Positions 31,815 through 36,744 of a DNA stretch of 36,744 nucleotides are shown one piece after another (position 1 is the first letter of the stretch; the number at the start of each line of letters is the position of its first letter). The notes beneath the pieces were generated by a model, which worked only from the letters and a program-made list of their open reading frames with translations, had not been told where the DNA came from and made no database searches. Made by a program: the position numbers and the translations under genes. Origin of the DNA: an uncultured Clostridia bacterium (lineage in GTDB: Bacteria; Bacillota_I; Bacilli_A; RF39; UBA660); the NCBI GenBank assembly GCA_947643225.1, contig CANRVH010000014.1, positions 1-36,744 on the forward strand. Direction: 5' to 3'.

Positions 31815-34370
31815 CTATTTAATTTTACAATACTGATCAGTTTTACTATATTCAAAACTTACGGTAATAGTATAGTTTTGATCCTGATTAATACTTCCTA
31901 TTTTCGTATCTAAAATACTATCTAAATCTACCCACTGCCACAATATCGCAATAGCAACATCATCACCAGATTTAAGAACAATGGAGTCTTTACTTAATGA
32001 TCGTTTATTAGGTAATGTAATGGAGTTTTTATATCCCACAGTATGATCATGATTTACTTGATCATCCTGATTCAAAATAGAATAAGAATTATTTTTTCCA
32101 TAGTAATACTTCCAGGTATCATCATCTCTTTTAGTATATTTAATAATATATCCCATATTTAAACATCCATTATCTACACAAATTGTATCTTCTTCTACAT
32201 TAATTTGATCAATAGTAATTGTACTAGCTGTATTATTCTTAATATATGCTGTATGAGCACCATGAGCACCAGGATAAATAATTTTATCTCGATTATACTT
32301 TACATAGTACTCATCATTATGAAACAAATCAACTTCCGTTAAATACATAATATGGTCTTCTTTTAAATCGATATACTTGCTACTTTCCTTATAAATCGCA
32401 TACAACGTTAAATCGCGATCTACAACTATTGAATCATCTAAATTATATCGAACTCCACTACCATCTATAGAAGTATTCCAACTATCAAGTTCATAATACA
32501 TACAATTACCACTTTTATCTACTTTATAAGCAGAATAATCTTTTAAATTAATCACATCTTGTGCATCTCTTAATTCTTCATATTTGGTAACAAAAGAATT
32601 GAAGAACCCATCTACTGCATCAATAACAATATTGTATTTAGATTTTATACTAACATTAATTGTTGTAGAATCAATATCTTTTCCATATACATTACCAGAT
32701 ATTTTAAGAACTACATTACCATCGCCCTTTAACTCATTTAGGAAAGAAATATAACTAGTAGGATTTTGATTATCATTTGGATCAAATTTAACCTTCAAGA
32801 TATTAGGATCAGAAGACTCTATTAAAATATAGCCTCCATCACGATAAAGTTTTATTCCCTTTTCTGTATTTTCATATGATATTTTACCATCTGTAAAAAT
32901 ATTAGTATTTAAAATAATACTTTGATCTATCTGTCCATCATAATAACTAAAATCATAGTGATCAACAGTAGGAATAGCATAATATCCATTTACTTTTGAA
33001 TCAACTTGAATAGAAACTTTATCGGTTTGATTAAGATATTTAACAATAATCTCATAATTTTTACCAACATCCGTTATAACTGGAGTAAGAGAAATTGTAC
33101 CTTTATTGACTTGAACAGTTCCATTAAACCCCGGAATTTCAACAGAAACATCATCAACCATATAATCTGTAATAATTACCTTATCCTCAAATATATGATA
33201 AAGAATATCAGTTGTTTTATCTTCCAGATAAATAATCTGATTTTCCTTATTAACAACAATTTTTCTACTTGGTTTAGTAACTACTATCTCATATACCTTT
33301 TTCTCACCAAGTTTATTAGTAGCAACTATTGTGATAATATTCTCCCCTTCGGCCAGTTTTAAATTACTAATATCTACATGATTATTGGTACCATTTTTAT
33401 TACGAATACTACATTGAATTGTAGCATCACTTGATAATTCAGGAATGAGTTTAATTGTTGAGGTATTATACTTTACTGTTAACTTATAACTAGATTGTGA
33501 AGAATTAAAATTAGGTGTTAATTCAAAACCATCTACCTTCAAATTCTTAAGGGCATAATAACTATCTTGAATAATATGATCTCCCGATGGTTTACTAGGT
33601 TGCTCACCCTGATCCTGTGTATTATTCTGAACATGATTATTTTTTTTATTAATAACAGTTAACTCAAAACTTGCTTGATATTTTTTATTACGATATTCAA
33701 CGAATAAAGTAATAGTAACTTTACCAATCTGGTGAGCTTTTATAGTTAATATGCCATTTTTAGCACTAGCAGTCGCTATTTTTGAATTACTAGAAACTAC
33801 ATTTACTTTTCCTGTTAAGTGATTCAAAACATAAAGTACTTCAATAATAGAATTGTTAACAAGATTAATTGTACCTGACTTTTTACTCAAAACAATTTGT
33901 CTCTTCGGATTTTGTATCAATAACTGATGTGTACCAATATACTCCTTTCCATTAACCTTAGCAGTGATATAAATGGTAACCTTGCCTTTCTTCTTAGGAT
34001 GTACTTCAACATAATTCCCCCTAACTATACAAGTAGCTATTTTACTATCACTAGTTGTACATTTTACTTTTTTGTGATTAAAGCCATTTGCTGAAAATTC
34101 TATTTTATACACTTCATCTAAGAAAGTGTTACCATCTTTTTTTACAAATTTAAGATTTTGATCATATATTTTTTTTAAAGTATGATTATTCTCATTAATT
34201 TCATAGTTGGAATTACCATCAAATAAATTGCCAATCTTACCAAAAAAAATTGAGGAACAACTAGTAATTAAAAGTAATATGATGATAATAATTACAATAA
34301 TCATAATAACTCGTCTTAAAGTTGCATTATTTTCATTATGATTCGTTTTCGTCTTATTAACTTTACCCAT
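31815..34370 (-). CDS. Large Ig-like surface adhesin (851 aa)
   Basis: One N-terminal membrane helix (about 20-45) anchors or exports it. Outside lie Big_2-like Ig repeats (about 85-240; KGKVTIYITAKVNGKEYIGTHQL, IGKVTITLFVEYRNKKYQASFEL), then a cadherin-like beta-sandwich domain (about 275-370; LKVDGFELTPNFNSSQSSYKLTVKY, GENIITIVATNKLGEKKVYEIVV) and further beta modules; an InlB-repeat-like stretch (about 600-680) ends in LTLYAIYKES. The C-terminus is beta-rich (QNYTITVSFEYSKTDQYCKIK) and has no sorting signal. It lies between the TasA-like gene and SipW2, with AGGAGG before the ATG; two strong hairpins separate it from the TasA-like gene. It is a likely anchor or tip of a fibre. Confidence 0.82.
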   Translation of the reverse strand: MGKVNKTKTNHNENNATLRRVIMIIVIIIIILLLITSCSSIFFGKIGNLFDGNSNYEINENNHTLKKIYDQNLKFVKKDGNTFLDEVYKIEFSANGFNHKKVKCTTSDSKIATCIVRGNYVEVHPKKKGKVTIYITAKVNGKEYIGTHQLLIQNPKRQIVLSKKSGTINLVNNSIIEVLYVLNHLTGKVNVVSSNSKIATASAKNGILTIKAHQIGKVTITLFVEYRNKKYQASFELTVINKKNNHVQNNTQDQGEQPSKPSGDHIIQDSYYALKNLKVDGFELTPNFNSSQSSYKLTVKYNTSTIKLIPELSSDATIQCSIRNKNGTNNHVDISNLKLAEGENIITIVATNKLGEKKVYEIVVTKPSRKIVVNKENQIIYLEDKTTDILYHIFEDKVIITDYMVDDVSVEIPGFNGTVQVNKGTISLTPVITDVGKNYEIIVKYLNQTDKVSIQVDSKVNGYYAIPTVDHYDFSYYDGQIDQSIILNTNIFTDGKISYENTEKGIKLYRDGGYILIESSDPNILKVKFDPNDNQNPTSYISFLNELKGDGNVVLKISGNVYGKDIDSTTINVSIKSKYNIVIDAVDGFFNSFVTKYEELRDAQDVINLKDYSAYKVDKSGNCMYYELDSWNTSIDGSGVRYNLDDSIVVDRDLTLYAIYKESSKYIDLKEDHIMYLTEVDLFHNDEYYVKYNRDKIIYPGAHGAHTAYIKNNTASTITIDQINVEEDTICVDNGCLNMGYIIKYTKRDDDTWKYYYGKNNSYSILNQDDQVNHDHTVGYKNSITLPNKRSLSKDSIVLKSGDDVAIAILWQWVDLDSILDTKIGSINQDQNYTITVSFEYSKTDQYCKIK

Positions 34371-34398
34371 AATAATTCCTCCTATATGAATTTAATAT

Positions 34399-34450
34399 CC
34401 AATTAAATCTATGAATATTCATAGACTTAATTGGAAGTTAAATAACTTCC
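34399..34450 (-). promoter_or_regulatory. Double hairpin between the TasA-like gene and the adhesin gene
   Basis: CCAATTAA (34399-34406) / TTAATTGG (34427-34434) encloses the inner palindrome TCTATGAATATTCATAGA, and next to it GGAAGTTA (34433-34440) / TAACTTCC (34443-34450) forms a second perfect stem. Neither is followed by a run of T on the minus strand. They may stabilise the upstream TasA-like mRNA or reduce read-through into the adhesin gene. Confidence 0.6.
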
Positions 34451-34461
34451 ATTTTATGAAA

Positions 34462-35085
34462 TTAATCAATTTGAGTTGCAATAACTTTTCCAGCTACAAC
34501 AACTTTTGCTGTTCCAGCTTCACCTAAAGTTGTATCAGTTGTATTACCAGCATCATCAACTTCATAAACCCATTTCCATTCAACTTTAATATTACAATTT
34601 TTACCCATTCCTAAAGATAAATCATCAGGTAATTTAACGTCAGCAATATCATTAACCCAGTTAGTAGAAACAGGAGTTGCACTATCTAAAGTATATGTAA
34701 CTCTAAATTGAATTGGAATATTGGCATCATTATTACTTCCAGTCCAATCAAATTTAACATTAGCATTTACTTCAGAATCATTTTGAATATCAAAAGCAAA
34801 TTCACCTTGAGTACCTGGTGCAATAATTTTATCTGCATCAGTTCCCTCTTTTACATCGGTCTCATCACTTCCATCAGTATCTTTATTAACTGTTTTAAAT
34901 AAATCAATAGCAAAGTTTTGAGTCATTTTAGCATTATTTAGTTTAATATCCCATTTAGCAACTCTAGCTTGATCAGTAAAAGCCGAATTAGATGTATATT
35001 TTGCATAAGTTCCTGCAACAGAACCCATACTAACTACTGAAAGTAAAACTAAAGCAAAGATAAATATATTTCTAGTCTTTTTCAT
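34462..35085 (-). CDS. TasA/camelysin-like fibre subunit
   Basis: 207 aa. The signal segment ends SVVSMGSVAGTYAKYTSNSAFTDQARVAKWDIKL, the hallmark of SipW-dependent TasA/CalY proteins (TIGR04088-like); a signal peptide of about 25 residues would be cut near GTYAKY. The mature part is an acidic beta-sandwich of about 180 residues (GTQGEFAFDIQNDSEVNANVKFDW, IQFRVTYTL, NCNIKVEWKWVYEV), free of cysteine except one, as for secreted fibre subunits. AAAGGAGGTGA precedes the ATG, the best ribosome binding site of the cluster, as expected for a major subunit. SipW1 is directly upstream. Confidence 0.88.
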   Translation of the reverse strand: MKKTRNIFIFALVLLSVVSMGSVAGTYAKYTSNSAFTDQARVAKWDIKLNNAKMTQNFAIDLFKTVNKDTDGSDETDVKEGTDADKIIAPGTQGEFAFDIQNDSEVNANVKFDWTGSNNDANIPIQFRVTYTLDSATPVSTNWVNDIADVKLPDDLSLGMGKNCNIKVEWKWVYEVDDAGNTTDTTLGEAGTAKVVVAGKVIATQID

Positions 35086-35191
35086 TATCTCACCTCCTTT
35101 TATATTTTCTTTATCTGCATAATTAATAAACTATGCTAGGAAAAGCATTTCCCTAAATCTATATGTAACATTCTATTTAGAATGATACAAC

Positions 35192-35806
35192 TTAATTATT
35201 TTTCTTTTTAACTTTTTCCGCTAACTCTTTTTGTCTTTTGTACTCTAAAAATTCCCTATGTTCTTTTTCTCTTTGCCTTTTAGTTGAAGCGTAAAAGGCA
35301 AGTCCAAAGATAATCGTTAATCCAAGTACAATAATAATGATAATAGTTGGTGATGCTAACTGATTAAAAAGATGACCAACATGGGGAATTCTATATTGAT
35401 ACACTCCCTCTACATCACTATACTCAACTAAATTTTGATCTTGTGAATCATTATTATCACCTTTAGTAACAAAATAAGTAACATTATCTTGATCCACAAT
35501 ATCAATAATACGATGTGTAGTAACAGTTCCTTCGGCATCTCTAAATGCAATTACATCCTTTTTATTAAGTTTACTAGGATCAATATTTTTTACAAATATT
35601 AGGTCACCCTTTCTAATTGCATTATCCATTGAATCAGATAATACAATAAACGGCTTATATCCAAATACACTAGGAATTTTATCTTTATTTGTATTAGCTT
35701 GATATATAATTGAAGCATTAATAATAAGAATTGGTATCAAAATAATACAGATAACAATAGTAACCCAATTACTCGTATCTTGATACCATCTTTGATTATC
35801 CTCCAT
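35192..35806 (-). CDS. SipW-like signal peptidase I (first copy)
   Basis: 204 aa from ATG 35806 (GGGAG 8 nt upstream; a GTG three codons earlier is too close to it). Ser in VLSDSMDNAIRKGDLIF and His in VTTHRIIDI are the catalytic pair of the ER/archaeal-type signal peptidases; TKGDNNDSQDQNLV is the third motif. Membrane helices lie at about 15-38 and about 150-172, and a basic coiled tail (REKEHREFLEYKRQKELAEKVKKK) faces the cytoplasm. The next gene on its strand is the TasA-like subunit, so it is the probable processing enzyme; the second SipW copy 4 kb downstream has its own two substrates. Confidence 0.92.
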   Translation of the reverse strand: MEDNQRWYQDTSNWVTIVICIILIPILIINASIIYQANTNKDKIPSVFGYKPFIVLSDSMDNAIRKGDLIFVKNIDPSKLNKKDVIAFRDAEGTVTTHRIIDIVDQDNVTYFVTKGDNNDSQDQNLVEYSDVEGVYQYRIPHVGHLFNQLASPTIIIIIVLGLTIIFGLAFYASTKRQREKEHREFLEYKRQKELAEKVKKKNN

Positions 35807-35822
35807 TTCTTTCACTCCCTTT

Positions 35823-36744
35823 TTATCTCATTTTAATAAACGTTTTTGTAGCTACTATTCGACTATTGCAATTTTCCATATAATCAAGACATAAGTCAAC
35901 AAATTGTTCAATAGTACTAGCTATCGTTGGTAACCCAATATATTCACCACATTCTTCACAAATTCCATCAGCATCAACACTATGCGGAACACCAAGTTCA
36001 CCAAACTTTTCAGTTAACTCTTTTTCATCACCACATTCACATGTACCATATGGAACCTCACAATATTGTTCATTAAAGTCTTTAGGCTCACCTCGATGAG
36101 TATATACATAACGATGAGAAACATGATCAGACAATTTTGTATAGCCACATCCATCTTGACATGGAAACAACTCTTTTTTATCACTATTTATAGAATCATA
36201 ATCGTCCTTATATGTATGTTTCATTGGAATTTTTTCTTCTTTTTCATAATCACATGTTGTACATTTGAAATGCCTATTCTTAAAATGCTCTTGATCATCT
36301 TTCTTTTGATATGAAATTACTGGTTCTCCAGGTGTATGATCTCTACTTACTACTTGTCCACAATCCTTACACTTTCCATCTTCTCCACCTTTTTTGTTAT
36401 CATTCCAATTAACAGGTTCATGTTTCATTGGAATTTTTTCTTCTTTTTCATAATCACATGTTGTGCATTTGGAATGCCTATTCTTAAAATGCTCTTGATC
36501 ATCTTTCTTTTCATATGAAATTACTGGTTCTCCAAGTGTATGATCTCTACTTACTACTTGTCCACAATCCTTACACTCTCCATCTTCTTTGCCCCTTTTG
36601 TTATCCTCCCAATTAACAAGTTTATGTTTTATTGGAGTTTTTTCTTCTTTTTCATAATCACATGTTGTACATTTGAAATGCCTATTCTCAAAATGCTCTT
36701 GATCATCTTTCTTTTCATATGAAATTACTGGTTCTCCAAGTGTA
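35823..36744 (-). CDS. Zinc-ribbon tandem-repeat protein, 5' end outside window
   Basis: The minus-strand frame is open from the window edge to the stop at 35823, over 300 codons, so the 5' end is not seen (the internal ATG at 36428 is inside a repeat and is not a start). The start of the visible part consists of 68-residue repeats holding CKDCG and CTTCDY cysteine pairs; the pattern continues in a third, shorter unit, then FPCQDGCGY, CEVPYGTCECGDE and GICEECGEY, all zinc-ribbon or knuckle-like, and ends without a membrane helix. No catalytic motif is seen. It precedes SipW1 by 16 bp, so it belongs to the same transcript. Confidence 0.8.
   Translation of the reverse strand, partial: TLGEPVISYEKKDDQEHFENRHFKCTTCDYEKEEKTPIKHKLVNWEDNKRGKEDGECKDCGQVVSRDHTLGEPVISYEKKDDQEHFKNRHSKCTTCDYEKEEKIPMKHEPVNWNDNKKGGEDGKCKDCGQVVSRDHTPGEPVISYQKKDDQEHFKNRHFKCTTCDYEKEEKIPMKHTYKDDYDSINSDKKELFPCQDGCGYTKLSDHVSHRYVYTHRGEPKDFNEQYCEVPYGTCECGDEKELTEKFGELGVPHSVDADGICEECGEYIGLPTIASTIEQFVDLCLDYMENCNSRIVATKTFIKMR
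36133..36744 (-). repeat. 204-bp tandem coding repeats
   Basis: Units of 204 bp (68 codons) repeat nearly without change from the window edge: the segment coding HTLGEPVISYEKKDDQEH... begins near 36744, near 36540 and, as HTPGEPVISYQKKDDQ, near 36336; the last unit diverges after about 36228. Length differences between strains are expected from slippage or recombination. The repeats lie inside the zinc-ribbon gene. Confidence 0.9.

Larger units (their letters stand above)
27190..36744. mobile_element. Second serine-recombinase element, left terminus; right end outside window
   Basis: One end is defined by the split LolA-like gene and the adjacent recombinase. The missing 5' half of that gene is not found anywhere to 36744, so if the element is single and intact it covers at least 9.5 kb, including the SipW/TasA-type cluster. 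An alternative is a small or decayed element whose far end was lost. Confidence 0.55.

Noticed and set aside
33006..33362. Open frame on the plus strand inside the 851-aa adhesin gene
   Set aside because: No ribosome binding site and Ile/Asn-rich nonsense; shadow of the adhesin gene.
36066..36722. Repeated open frames on the plus strand over the right-end repeats
   Set aside because: They are the complement of the tandem zinc-ribbon repeats; the minus-strand frame has sensible protein content and no ribosome binding site precedes the plus frames.
36133..36744. CRISPR-like array at the right end
   Set aside because: Repeats are 204 bp, adjacent without spacers, and encode protein; they are a coding tandem repeat.
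1..36744. Alternative genetic code with TGA as Trp
   Set aside because: All Trp positions in conserved motifs (LeuRS, Fhs, GH31) are TGG, and no conserved frame needs TGA read-through.

Overview
The window is AT-rich, Gram-positive-type DNA, probably from a gut Bacillota (Bacilli, Erysipelotrichia or RF39-like). The evidence is very low GC, strong GGAGG ribosome binding sites, a T-box leader, sortase/SpaA surface proteins and a choloylglycine hydrolase. The standard bacterial code is used: Trp is TGG and no in-frame TGA is needed. Roughly 25 kb of ordinary chromosome lies between the ends of two different serine-recombinase elements.

Left end (1-~2.31 kb): the terminus of an integrated element, with an XRE repressor behind three operator-like palindromes and a large serine recombinase whose gene ends about 25 bp from a fic-family gene. 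That fic gene is cut inside its catalytic HPFxxxNG motif. Next (2.9-8.8 kb) come a Leu T-box operon (129-aa membrane protein plus leuS) and a GH31 glycosidase. The LeuRS carries a complete NUDIX domain inside its editing domain.

Centre (8.9-18.3 kb): a decayed gene remnant, a VanY-type carboxypeptidase, a YhcC-like radical SAM protein, an AraC/GyrI-type regulator, an unknown protein, a UDG-superfamily deoxyinosine glycosylase whose apparent start codon is ACG, an unknown 360-aa protein, an NfeD-SPFH pair, an anchored Ig-like protein and a choloylglycine hydrolase.

Region 18.5-20.4 kb holds two unusual structures. A single membrane-anchored gene is flanked by inverted repeats of about 158 and 225 bp. 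Beside it is a compact locus with every sequence hallmark of a type I toxin-antitoxin module: a 30-aa hydrophobic peptide, a sequestered ribosome binding site, 5'-3' mRNA pairing, and a convergent antisense promoter and terminator over the toxin 3' end.

Region 20.4-27.2 kb: fhs, a thioester/SpaA surface protein with its overlapping cognate sortase, a C-terminal processing protease, tRNA-Asn, a thioredoxin-like membrane protein and a LolA-like gene that has lost its 5' part.

Right end (27.2-36.7 kb): a second serine-recombinase element, inserted in the LolA-like gene and running off the window. On the same strand upstream of its recombinase lies a SipW/TasA-type secreted-fibre cluster: two SipW-like signal peptidases, a TasA/camelysin-like subunit, two further SipW-type surface proteins, an 851-aa Ig-like adhesin and a zinc-ribbon protein built of 68-residue tandem repeats. 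If the cluster is cargo, this is a mobile surface-fibre or biofilm system. The other end of the element is outside the window, so this remains inference.
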